Source: Hyphobacterium indicum
GTDB taxonomy: Bacteria > Pseudomonadota > Alphaproteobacteria > Caulobacterales > Maricaulaceae
DNA: 64,000 nucleotides
Reading direction: 5' to 3'
Assembly (NCBI RefSeq): GCF_003129605.1
Contig: NZ_QBDX01000002.1
Coordinates: forward strand, 285,501 to 349,500
In this document: one piece after another, positions 56,302 to 64,000 of the stretch
How the letters are laid out: each line of letters begins with the position of its first letter
How positions within the stretch are numbered: position 1 is the stretch's first letter
Program-made: the position numbers and the translations under genes
Notes under the pieces: model-generated
Seen by the model: only the letters and a program-made list of their open reading frames with translations
What the model was told of the DNA's origin: nothing
Databases searched by the model: none

Positions 56302-58370
56302 GTGAAATTGTTAGCACCGAAAGCCGCGGGGATTGCCTTGTCATCCGGGTAAATAATCCGCCGGTAAATGCCCTGGGGCACGCTGTTCGCGCAGGCGTCG
56401 TCACGGCGCTTGCAGATATTGGCGGTGCCAGATGTGCCGTGTTGCATTGTGAAGGCCGCACGTTTTTTGCCGGTGCCGATATCACAGAGTTCGGCAAACC
56501 GCCGCAATCGCCCTCTTTGCCGGAGATGATTGCCGCCCTTGAAGATTGCCCGGCACCTGTAATCGCGGCCATTCACGGTATGGCGCTGGGGGGCGGGCTC
56601 GAAACCGCCCTCGGCTGCGATTATCGCATCATTGACCGCAAGGCGCGTATCGGTTTTCCGGAGATTGATCTGGGCATTTTCCCGGGGGCTGGAGGCACCC
56701 AACGCGCGCCCCGCCTTGCCGGCATCGCCGCAACGCTTGGCATGACGCTTGATGGCAAACCGATTGATGCCACGCGGGCCGTCAAAACCGGCCTGTGTGA
56801 TGAAATCTCTGATGGGGACATCCTCGAAAACGCCATTGAATTTGCGATGCAGCAATCGCAAAAACGCCGGATCAGGGACCTGCCGTCGCCGGTTGTGGAT
56901 CAGCCCGCCATCGACGCAGAATTGGCCAAGGCAGCAAAGGCGCGGCGCGGCCAGATTGCGGTTGATAAGGCCACCGAAGCCGTCCTCGCTTCCGCTGCCC
57001 TGCCGTTTGAGCAGGGACTGGAAAAAGAACGAGAGCTTTTTCTCGAACTGATTGGCGGGCCGCAATCCCGCGCCATGCGTCATCTTTTCTTCTCCGAACG
57101 CCTCTCCGCCAAAGTCGACGGCCTGAACGCCTCACCAAAATCGCTTGGTCTGATTGGCGTCGTGGGTTCGGGAACGATGGGCAGCGGCATCGCCATGGCC
57201 TTTGCCAATGCCGGTTTCTCTGTCCGCCTCTTTGATGCCAATGCCGACGCCTTGAAAGCGGGAATGGAGAGAATTCGCAGCCTGTACATGGCATCTGCGG
57301 CCAAAGGACGAACCAGTGAAGCCGAAGCCCTGGATCGCTATGACCGTATCCAGCCCGCCCACAATTGGGAGGCGTTTTCTGCCTGTGATCTGATTATCGA
57401 AGCGGTTTTCGAGCGGATGGACGTCAAGAAAGCTGTCTTCGCGGAGCTGGACAAGGTTGCACGCGCCGACGCCATTCTGGCCACCAACACCTCCTATCTG
57501 GATGTCGATTCGATAGCTGCCGCGACAAAGGATCCGGCCCGTATTCTGGGCATGCATTTCTTTTCGCCGGCCAATGTCATGCGCCTTCTTGAAATCGTAC
57601 GCGGGGCGAAGACATACGACATCACGTTGGCGACAGCACTGGACGCCGCAAAGCGGATCAAGAAGGTCCCTGTCGTGTCGGGCGTTTGCCATGGCTTCAT
57701 CGGCAATCGCATGCTGAAAGGTTATGGCCGTGAGGCCGGGCTGTGCATGATGGAAGGCGCGGCACCTGAAGCCGTCGACAAGGCGCTGTACGATTTTGGC
57801 ATGCCAATGGGGCCGCTGGCCATGGCTGATCTGGCCGGACTGGATATCGGCTATGACAATCGCCGTTCCATGACGGCGGGCGAGGATTACGAGCCCCTCG
57901 CCTCCCTGCTTCAGGACCGGCTTGTGGAAATAGGCCGCAAAGGTCAGAAGACAGGTGCGGGCATTTATAATTACGAACCTGGCAACCGCACGCCCCGACC
58001 TGACCCGGATGTCAACGCCATCATCGAACAACTCGCCGCGGAGCACGGCGTAAAACGGCGCGACGTCTCCAGCGAGGAGATTGTCGAGCGCTGCATGCTG
58101 GCGCTGATCAATGAGGGCGCGGCCATCCTGTCAGAGGGCATTGCCCAGCGGGCCAGCGATATCGACGTGGTTTATGCCAATGGGTACGGTTTCCCGCGTT
58201 ATCGCGGCGGCCCCATGTTTTATGCAGACGAGCTCGGTGCCGGGCATATTCTCGAGCGTCTGGAAAATTATCAGGAAAAATACGGCCCCAAATGGTGGAC
58301 GCCCTCCCCGCTGATCCGGGAATTGGCGGCCAGCGGCGGCACATTCGGACACTGGAAAAGGGATAGATAA
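56298..58370 (+). CDS. FadJ-like enoyl-CoA hydratase/3-hydroxyacyl-CoA dehydrogenase
   Basis: 690 residues. The enoyl-CoA hydratase part (1-190) has the oxyanion loop HCEGRTFFAGADITEF and the catalytic Glu residues in GMALGGGLETALGCDYRI and FPEIDLGIFPGAGGTQRAPR. The NAD-binding dehydrogenase part begins with LIGVVGSGTMGSGIAMAFAN near 290 and includes MHFFSPANVMRLLEIV, followed by two C-terminal 3HCDH domains. It performs the hydration and oxidation steps of beta-oxidation. Located directly after kynU with a coupled start, it might act on products of anthranilate activation, but a general beta-oxidation role is equally possible. Confidence 0.92.
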   Translation: MSEIVSTESRGDCLVIRVNNPPVNALGHAVRAGVVTALADIGGARCAVLHCEGRTFFAGADITEFGKPPQSPSLPEMIAALEDCPAPVIAAIHGMALGGGLETALGCDYRIIDRKARIGFPEIDLGIFPGAGGTQRAPRLAGIAATLGMTLDGKPIDATRAVKTGLCDEISDGDILENAIEFAMQQSQKRRIRDLPSPVVDQPAIDAELAKAAKARRGQIAVDKATEAVLASAALPFEQGLEKERELFLELIGGPQSRAMRHLFFSERLSAKVDGLNASPKSLGLIGVVGSGTMGSGIAMAFANAGFSVRLFDANADALKAGMERIRSLYMASAAKGRTSEAEALDRYDRIQPAHNWEAFSACDLIIEAVFERMDVKKAVFAELDKVARADAILATNTSYLDVDSIAAATKDPARILGMHFFSPANVMRLLEIVRGAKTYDITLATALDAAKRIKKVPVVSGVCHGFIGNRMLKGYGREAGLCMMEGAAPEAVDKALYDFGMPMGPLAMADLAGLDIGYDNRRSMTAGEDYEPLASLLQDRLVEIGRKGQKTGAGIYNYEPGNRTPRPDPDVNAIIEQLAAEHGVKRRDVSSEEIVERCMLALINEGAAILSEGIAQRASDIDVVYANGYGFPRYRGGPMFYADELGAGHILERLENYQEKYGPKWWTPSPLIRELAASGGTFGHWKRDR

Positions 58371-59132
58371 ATGGGACACTTGACCGGCCAGACGGCGGTA
58401 ATCACAGGCGGCGGAACAGGCATCGGGCTCGCCATCGCACGGCGGCTGGCCACGGATGGTGCCAATTGTGTGCTAATGGGCCGAAATCTGGAACGCCTTG
58501 AAACCGGAGCGGCCAGTATCCCCCGGGCCCGCGCGATCCAGTGCGATGTCACTGATGCCGCAAGCGTTGCAACAGCTTTCGATGCCGCGCGCGCAGGGGG
58601 GGCGGTCACCATTTTGGTGAACAATGCCGGCATTGCCTCTTCCGCCCCGTTTCATCGCATGAGCGAGGAAGAATTCCTGCGTATCCAGGACGTCAATGTC
58701 ACCGGCGTGTTCCGCTGCACCCGGGCGGTGACCAATGATTTGCGCGCTGCAGACTCCGGCCGCCTCATCAATATTTCCTCGATCGCGGGGCTTTCAGGAG
58801 GACCTTACATCTCTCATTATTGCGCCTCGAAACATGCGGTCATCGGTATGACCCGGGCGCTGGCGGCTGAATGGGCGAAGACCAACACGACGGTGAATGC
58901 GATATGCCCCGGCTACGTCCGTACCGAAATGGCGGAAGGCGCGATCCGGACGATCATCGAGAAAACCGGTGCCAACCGTGACCAGGCGATTGCCGAGCTG
59001 GCCAAGAGCAATCCGCAAGGCCGGCTTCTGGAAGTCGAGGAAGTCGCCGAGATTGCCGGCTGGCTCTGCCATCCGGACAGCCGCAGCGTGAATGGCCAGG
59101 CCATTGCGTTAAATGGCGGACATTCCATGTAG
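58371..59132 (+). CDS. SDR-family NAD(P)-dependent dehydrogenase
   Basis: 253 residues, classical short-chain dehydrogenase: cofactor motif ITGGGTGIGLAIARRLATDG, LVNNAGIASSAPFHRMSEEE, catalytic Ser in INISSIAGLSGGPY, then YCASK (Tyr and Lys), and NAICPGYVRTEMAEGAI. It resembles 3-hydroxyacyl-CoA or beta-ketoacyl-type reductases. It starts at the base after the FadJ-like stop (58371 ATG directly following), so it belongs to the kyn operon. Substrate uncertain. Confidence 0.88.
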   Translation: MGHLTGQTAVITGGGTGIGLAIARRLATDGANCVLMGRNLERLETGAASIPRARAIQCDVTDAASVATAFDAARAGGAVTILVNNAGIASSAPFHRMSEEEFLRIQDVNVTGVFRCTRAVTNDLRAADSGRLINISSIAGLSGGPYISHYCASKHAVIGMTRALAAEWAKTNTTVNAICPGYVRTEMAEGAIRTIIEKTGANRDQAIAELAKSNPQGRLLEVEEVAEIAGWLCHPDSRSVNGQAIALNGGHSM

Positions 59133-59183
59133 GAAGCAAAGGCGTTTAAGCCTAGAAAGACTGCGACAGTCAGTGAGGGTGTG

Positions 59184-59450
59184 ATGCGTCAATTCTACGT
59201 TTTTATCAAATGCGAGCTGGGCCGGACTTATGATGTGGCCAGTGACATCGTCGATCAGATCGACGAGGCACGGCATGTCCATTCGGTCTCCGGCGTTTAT
59301 GATCTCCTCGCGCATTTTTCGGTCGAGGCCGACGAGGATATCGGCCGCTTTGTAAACCAGCGCCTGCAAGTCCTGCCGGGAATCAAGGACACCCAGACAA
59401 TCCTCTGTTTCAACGCTTTTACACCTGACCGCGGTCTGGGCGAAGGCTGA
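59184..59450 (+). CDS. Stand-alone Lrp/AsnC ligand-binding (RAM) domain
   Basis: 88 residues forming one RAM alpha/beta sandwich: QFYVFIKCELGRTYDVASDI, HSVSGVYDLLAHFSVEADED and IGRFVNQRLQVLPGIKDTQT, the usual Lrp C-terminal pattern, but with no helix-turn-helix in front. The ATG at 59184 is taken over an adjoining GTG; GTGAGGG lies upstream. Such isolated domains bind small molecules, often amino acids, and can modulate Lrp proteins. It is five bases upstream of sdaA, suggesting sensing of serine or another amino acid. Confidence 0.87.
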   Translation: MRQFYVFIKCELGRTYDVASDIVDQIDEARHVHSVSGVYDLLAHFSVEADEDIGRFVNQRLQVLPGIKDTQTILCFNAFTPDRGLGEG

Positions 59451-59454
59451 CCCC

Positions 59455-60837
59455 ATGCATCTAGGCGTCTTCGACCTCTTCAAGATCGGCGTCGGCCCTT
59501 CCAGTTCCCATACGGTCGGGCCGATGAAAGCCGCCGCAACATTTGTCTCGCGTGTGCAAGATGAGCACGGCCTGGAATCCATCACGCGCCTTCAGGCCGA
59601 GCTTTATGGCTCACTGGCCTTTACCGGCGTCGGGCATGGCACAGACAATGCAATCCTTTTGGGCCTCGAAGGCGAGGATCCGGCCACCATCGACCCCGAC
59701 TCCATGGCGGGGAAAATCGAGCGTATCCGGAAGGAAAACCGGCTCAAGGCCGGCGGCGAATATGAAATCACTTTCAACGCCGGAGAAGATCTGATCTTTG
59801 ATGGTGGGACACGCCTGCCTTTCCACTCAAATGCAATGAAATTCCGTGCTTTGGATAAATATGGTGAAGTTCTGCGCGAGGAAATATGGTATTCCATCGG
59901 CGGCGGTTTCGTCATTGATGAACGCGAAGCCGGACGCAACTCCGCAGTCGGTGATCAGGAGGGAGAGCCCTACCCCTTCAACACTGGCGACGAGCTCATC
60001 GCAATTGGCAAGGAACACGGCCTCTCGATTCCGGAAATCATGCTGGCGAACGAGATGGCTTTCCGCTCCGAAGCGGAAATTCGTGACGGCATCAAGACCA
60101 TCTGGAAAGCTATGGAGGACTGCATTGATCGCGGTCTGCGCCATGATGGCATTTTGCCGGGTGGATTGAATGTGAAGCGGCGCGCCGCAAAGATGCATCG
60201 CTCCCTTCTGGAGAATCCGGACAAGGCCGAAGCCGATCCTCTCACCGCGATGGATTGGATCAATCTCTGGGCCATGGCCGTCAACGAGGAAAACGCCGCG
60301 GGCGGGCGCGTCGTCACCGCGCCGACCAATGGTGCCGCCGGTATCATTCCAGCCGTCGCCCGCTATTTCGACCGGCACCATCGCCGCACAGGCGATACGG
60401 AATCGATGTTGCGTTTCTTCCTGACCGCAGCGGCGATCGGAGCGCTCTACAAGAAGAATGCCTCTATCTCCGGCGCGGAAGCCGGATGCCAGGGGGAAGT
60501 CGGTGTCGCCTGTTCAATGGCCGCCGGAGGCTTGGCCGCAGCTATGGGCGGCACCAACCAGCAGATCGAGAACGCCGCCGAGATCGGCATGGAGCACAAT
60601 CTCGGCCTGACCTGCGATCCGGTCGCCGGGTTGGTACAAATCCCCTGCATTGAGCGCAATGCCATTGGTGCCGTGAAAGCCATCGATGCGGCCCGCCTCG
60701 CCTTGTCAGGCGATGGCGAACACAAGGTTTCGCTGGATCAGGTGATCAAGACGATGAGCGACGTCGCCAAGGACATGTCGGACAAGTACAAGGAGACCTC
60801 GCAAGGCGGTCTCGCGATCAACGTCCCGGTTTGCTAG
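59455..60837 (+). CDS. sdaA: L-serine ammonia-lyase
   Basis: 460 residues, the single-chain type with fused beta and alpha domains. DLFKIGVGPSSSHTVGPMKA at the N-terminus, FNTGDELIAIGKEHGLSIPE and the catalytic alpha part with APTNGAAGIIPAVARYF, GAEAGCQGEVGVACSMAAGG, LTCDPVAGLVQIPCIERNA, holding the cysteines of the [4Fe-4S] cluster. It deaminates serine to pyruvate and ammonia, feeding the pyruvate dehydrogenase encoded elsewhere in this window. It is convergent with the RND adaptor across six bases. Confidence 0.95.
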   Translation: MHLGVFDLFKIGVGPSSSHTVGPMKAAATFVSRVQDEHGLESITRLQAELYGSLAFTGVGHGTDNAILLGLEGEDPATIDPDSMAGKIERIRKENRLKAGGEYEITFNAGEDLIFDGGTRLPFHSNAMKFRALDKYGEVLREEIWYSIGGGFVIDEREAGRNSAVGDQEGEPYPFNTGDELIAIGKEHGLSIPEIMLANEMAFRSEAEIRDGIKTIWKAMEDCIDRGLRHDGILPGGLNVKRRAAKMHRSLLENPDKAEADPLTAMDWINLWAMAVNEENAAGGRVVTAPTNGAAGIIPAVARYFDRHHRRTGDTESMLRFFLTAAAIGALYKKNASISGAEAGCQGEVGVACSMAAGGLAAAMGGTNQQIENAAEIGMEHNLGLTCDPVAGLVQIPCIERNAIGAVKAIDAARLALSGDGEHKVSLDQVIKTMSDVAKDMSDKYKETSQGGLAINVPVC

Positions 60838-60843
60838 CAGACG

Positions 60844-61950
60844 CTAGTTGGCAATATTGCCGCCACCCGTTGCGCCATTTGCCGATGCCAGGTCACCAAG
60901 GATGTTGACGGCCTGTCCCGGGCGCAGATTTTCCGCACCGCGCACGACAACCCGGTCGCCAGCTTCCAGTTCGCCTGTGACAGCGATCATACCGTCACCG
61001 CGGGTTCCGGCCTCGACGTGAACCTGACGCACAGTGTCATCCTCTTCGACCACCCAGACATGAGAGCCTTGCGACCGCAGCACGAGCGCATCTTGCGGCA
61101 CAGCTATGACATGCTCACTGGGCGCGCGCGGCAAATGCACCCGGACCGCCGTTCCAGCGATCCAGGGCGAGTCTTCCAGATCAACGCGAACCTCGAAGGT
61201 GCGCGTTGCCTCGTCACCCACAGGGATAATCCGGCGCACGGGCGCATTGATGGCCTGCTCGCCATCGCTGACGGATACCTCCTCTCCAACTGTTATGTAT
61301 GCCGCAACTGCAATCGGGGCCTGTGCGCGGGCTTCCAGCGCCGAAGTGTTTACAAGGCGGACGATCTCCCGCCCCGGATTTGAATACTCACCGACTTCAA
61401 TCAGACGCTCGACGACACGGCCATCAAACGGAGCAAGAATTTCCATTCGCTCCAGTGTCAGCCGCGCGCGTTGGACCGCACTACGGGCCTCCGCCACCTC
61501 CTGCAACGCCAGATTCCGCGCCAGTTCGGCCTCTCGCAGACGGGTTTGAGGGGCCGTGCCGGCGTCTGCCAGTCGCGACCAGCGCTCGTATTCCGCATTC
61601 TGGTAGTCAGCGTTGGCTGACAGACGCGCCAAACGCGCTTGCGCTTCACCCAATTGCAGACGTGGCTCCGCATCATCCAGCCGCGCCACAGCCTCGCCTT
61701 CCGAAACCAGATCTCCCGGCTCCGCGACATAGACCACTCGGCCGACACCTTCCGAGGCAATACGGGAATCACTGCGGCTGACAACGGTTGCGGGACTTTG
61801 AATGGTCGGCGCCATGTCGGCTTCAATGGCCAAACCGATCCGCACAGGGGCCGGCGGTGGTCCCCCCTCACCCTGTCCTTGTTGGGCCAGAGTTATCGTT
61901 GCTGACATCATAAACGCAGCAATGAGCATGATCATATGTTTGAGAGGCAT
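60844..61950 (-). CDS. RND efflux periplasmic adaptor (membrane fusion protein)
   Basis: 368 residues. Signal peptide MPLKHMIMLIAAFMMSATIT (cleavage near LAQ). The order is beta-barrel/lipoyl half (VVYVAEPGDLVSEGEAVARLD), a coiled-coil hairpin (about 95-165, RLSANADYQNAEYERWSRLA), the second lipoyl half (ILAPFDGRVVERLIEVGEY) and a C-terminal beta-barrel and proximal domain ending VVVRGAENLRPGQAVNI. It connects the inner-membrane RND pump to an outer-membrane channel not seen here. It starts five bases after the permease stop, so both are transcribed together, permease first. Confidence 0.93.
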   Translation of the reverse strand: MPLKHMIMLIAAFMMSATITLAQQGQGEGGPPPAPVRIGLAIEADMAPTIQSPATVVSRSDSRIASEGVGRVVYVAEPGDLVSEGEAVARLDDAEPRLQLGEAQARLARLSANADYQNAEYERWSRLADAGTAPQTRLREAELARNLALQEVAEARSAVQRARLTLERMEILAPFDGRVVERLIEVGEYSNPGREIVRLVNTSALEARAQAPIAVAAYITVGEEVSVSDGEQAINAPVRRIIPVGDEATRTFEVRVDLEDSPWIAGTAVRVHLPRAPSEHVIAVPQDALVLRSQGSHVWVVEEDDTVRQVHVEAGTRGDGMIAVTGELEAGDRVVVRGAENLRPGQAVNILGDLASANGATGGGNIAN

Positions 61951-61954
61951 CAGG

Positions 61955-64000
61955 TTACTCCGCCGGTGCGAGTCCGGATTGACCCTGACGGGCCGGTGAA
62001 TGCTCGCCCAGCCTTAGCAGGCTAGGAATAAGGATAAGGGTAAAAATCAGGCTGACACTCATGCCGCCGACAATCGCCGCCGCAAGACCGCGATAGATTT
62101 CGCTGCCGGCACCGGGGAAAACCAGCAATGGGGTCATGCCCAGTATGCTGGTCAGGGTGGACATGAAAATCGGACGAAGCCGGATGCGCAATGCTTGCTC
62201 TACCGCATCGGTTCGCGACAGGCCTTCGCGCTCGCCCTGCCGCGTTTGATCAACCAGCAGAATAGCATTGTTGATAACCAGCCCCAGAAGAATGATGAAG
62301 CCCATCATGGTCAGCAGGTCCAGCGGCTGTCTTTGCTGCGTGGTCGCCTGCATGACCATGTCGAGAATACGTAGCACGGCCACACCGCCGACTGTGGCCA
62401 ACGGGATGGAGATTAGAACCAGCAACGCATCCCGTATTGATCGGAACAGGCCCGCAAGGATCAGGAAAAGAATGAACAATGCAAAAGCAAAATTCTGAAG
62501 CATGGTCCGGATCGCACGATTGAGGCTGTCGGCACTGCCGCCGTAAACAATGGATCCATCCTGACCGAGCGTCTGCATCAAGACGGGCTCGACTTCCGCC
62601 TGAATCGTATCCAGGACTTCCTGTAGCGTCTGGCCTTCAGGCTGAGAGATGTTGAGCGTGATGGTGCGGCGCCGGTCTACCCGTTGAATTCCGGCCGGGG
62701 ACAGGCTTTCACGCACTTCGACAAGGTCGCCGAGCGGAACAATTGCCCCGGAAGGTGTAGCAACCGGAATCCCTTCCAGCTCCTGTACATTTTCCCAGCC
62801 ATCACTTCGAAGGATCATGTTCAGCCGTTGATCGCCATCAAAATATTCACCGACAAACTGACCATCTCCCAATGCCGCGATGACGCTTCCGACCTGTTGC
62901 CGGGTCCAGCCGGATTCCTGGATGCGGCGGTCATTGGGAAGAATCGAAAGGCTGGGCTGAGTTGCCTGCGGTGATGGGTTGGCGTTGATGTTGGTGCCCG
63001 GAAACCGCGCCCGCAAGAGTCCCAGACCTTCCACGGCCGCAGCAGAAAGCCGGTCTGGGTCGGCGGACTGCAGATTGATCTGGATACCGCCACCCTGCCC
63101 GAATCCGCCAAACAATTCGCCGCGGAAGGCGAAGGCACCGACATCGGGAATGCCGGCGATCAGCTCATCCCGGACGAGTGTTTCCAGCGCGCGGATATCC
63201 TCGATATTCCTGGCCCGGAATCCGGCATTGGCGAATGTGCCAAATGTACCGAAATAGTAGTTCAGCAGCGCCGGCTCTTCCTCACCGGCCATATAGGGAG
63301 CCGCCCGCTCGATCACGACACTGGCAACTTCTTCATCCACCCAGGCTGGGTTCGCACCCGGCGGCAGTTGAAAAAAGACATCAATGGCATCACGGCGAAC
63401 CGGTGGCAGATAATCCAGATTGGGCAACAGAAACCAGCTGGCGGCGGCGGGAACGACTATGAGTCCCGCAATCAGGCCTATGCGGCGCGACCGTCCGCCC
63501 GTTATCCGCATGAGTTGGGTAGTCAGTTTTTCAATGACCGGCTGACCCGTGGAATTGTTTTTGTCGCGAACCCATTTTTCAGTCGCAACCGGCAGAATGG
63601 TAACAGCGACAAACATGGAAATCGCCACGCCCACGGCAATAGTTATCGCCAGATCGGCAAAGAGCTGCCCCTCGGCATCGTCCAGAAAAATAATCGGCAG
63701 AAAGATTGCGACCGTCGTCGTCGTCGAGGCAAACAGCGCTCCCCAGACTTGCCCTGCTCCTTTGTCCGAGGCCGTGCGCGGATCATCTCCCGCTTCACGC
63801 CTCCGGATAATGTTTTCCATGACCACGATCGCCGCATCGAGGACCATGCCGGTGGCAAAGGCGAGCCCTGCCAGCGAAATCACATTCAAGGTGCGCCCGA
63901 GCGCAAATAGCACGATCAAGGTTGCCAGGAGGCTGACCGGAATGGCGAGTGAAATGATGAGTGTAGCGCGGCTGCGGCGCAGGAACAGCCAGAGCCCGCC
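61955..64000 (-). CDS. RND efflux transporter permease (5' end outside window)
   Basis: About 681 residues visible; the frame stays open past base 64000, so the N-terminal third is missing. The visible part covers TM helices from about TM3 onward, the second periplasmic porter region and TM7-12. The proton-relay segment in TM4 reads GMVLDAAIVVMENIIRRRE: the first Asp of the usual Asp-Asp pair is present and the second is Ala, as in many heavy-metal/uncharacterised RND subgroups. LVINNAILLVDQTRQGERE and MSVSLIFTLILIPSLLRL are near the end. It works with the adjacent adaptor. Confidence 0.94.
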   Translation of the reverse strand, partial: GGLWLFLRRSRATLIISLAIPVSLLATLIVLFALGRTLNVISLAGLAFATGMVLDAAIVVMENIIRRREAGDDPRTASDKGAGQVWGALFASTTTTVAIFLPIIFLDDAEGQLFADLAITIAVGVAISMFVAVTILPVATEKWVRDKNNSTGQPVIEKLTTQLMRITGGRSRRIGLIAGLIVVPAAASWFLLPNLDYLPPVRRDAIDVFFQLPPGANPAWVDEEVASVVIERAAPYMAGEEEPALLNYYFGTFGTFANAGFRARNIEDIRALETLVRDELIAGIPDVGAFAFRGELFGGFGQGGGIQINLQSADPDRLSAAAVEGLGLLRARFPGTNINANPSPQATQPSLSILPNDRRIQESGWTRQQVGSVIAALGDGQFVGEYFDGDQRLNMILRSDGWENVQELEGIPVATPSGAIVPLGDLVEVRESLSPAGIQRVDRRRTITLNISQPEGQTLQEVLDTIQAEVEPVLMQTLGQDGSIVYGGSADSLNRAIRTMLQNFAFALFILFLILAGLFRSIRDALLVLISIPLATVGGVAVLRILDMVMQATTQQRQPLDLLTMMGFIILLGLVINNAILLVDQTRQGEREGLSRTDAVEQALRIRLRPIFMSTLTSILGMTPLLVFPGAGSEIYRGLAAAIVGGMSVSLIFTLILIPSLLRLGEHSPARQGQSGLAPAE

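Noticed and set aside
61955-63919. Taking a TTG at 63919 as the start of the RND permease
   Set aside because: The frame stays open to the window edge with the expected upstream sequence (GGLWLFLRRSRATLIISLAI), so the gene is simply truncated.

Overview
The window is a dense, GC-rich chromosomal stretch of an alphaproteobacterium, most likely from the Caulobacterales/Maricaulales (Hyphomonadaceae-like) group. The grounds are the fused IspDF, the NtrY/NtrX-TrkA-TrkH-Hfq-HflX block, a pyruvate dehydrogenase E1-beta carrying its own lipoyl domain, head-to-tail stop/start overlaps, weak or absent Shine-Dalgarno sites in front of many genes, and the order ppiD/trpE, tpiA, secG, pyrG, eno, ftsB, pdhABC, lpd, lipA. 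The genus cannot be fixed by eye. There is no phage, insertion sequence, CRISPR array or rRNA operon, and no gene-free stretch longer than about 260 bases.

Layout. 1-5.9 kb: tryptophan branch (trpD partial, trpG, trpE) plus the periplasmic chaperone ppiD, with a convergent polysaccharide-deacetylase-like gene lying between trpG and trpE. 6-14.9 kb: tpiA, a degenerate response regulator, secG, pyrG, a secreted beta-helix (DUF2807) protein, rpmF, an oppositely oriented membrane-bound serine hydrolase, eno, a 32-residue membrane peptide and ftsB. 15-23.5 kb: the pyruvate dehydrogenase cluster (pdhA, pdhB, pdhC, lpd) interleaved with small translationally coupled accessory genes (NTF2-like, MAPEG, GFA/CENP-V-like, a small secreted Cys protein, a cupin) and a haloalkane dehalogenase on the other strand. 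23.5-29.3 kb: four paralogous secreted bactofilin-like beta-helix proteins around an acyl-ACP/AMP ligase. 29.3-42.5 kb: lipA, a COQ10-like START protein, cinA, ispDF, dusB, ntrY, ntrX, trkA, trkH, D-amino acid transaminase, hfq, hflX. 42.5-48.7 kb (minus strand): rlpA, dacC, tmk, holB, tatD, a PhnP-like MBL hydrolase, mazG. 48.8 kb: tRNA-Ser(UGA). 49-53.4 kb: a secreted metzincin protease and a lipoprotein M2 (ACE-type) peptidase, divergently transcribed. 53.6-60.8 kb: kynurenine-route tryptophan catabolism (kynA, kynB, kynU) continuing into a FadJ-like enzyme and an SDR, then a lone RAM domain and sdaA. 60.8-64 kb: an RND efflux adaptor and a permease that runs off the window.

The best candidate for an under-described system is the secreted bactofilin-like cluster at 23.5-29.3 kb. 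Two members are lipoproteins, one is a free secreted protein and one is anchored by several membrane helices. All have rungs with a strict ~17-residue period, and three share a C-terminal module with two conserved cysteines, 45 residues apart in two of them. A 19-bp perfect palindrome sits upstream of the second pair, and a strong hairpin closes the cluster. Other notable points are a palindromic repeat apparently inserted in frame in the PdhC linker, a response regulator with Glu at the phospho-Asp site, and the accessory genes threaded through the pdh operon.

All calls rest on reading the sequence and on knowledge of families; no database search was run.
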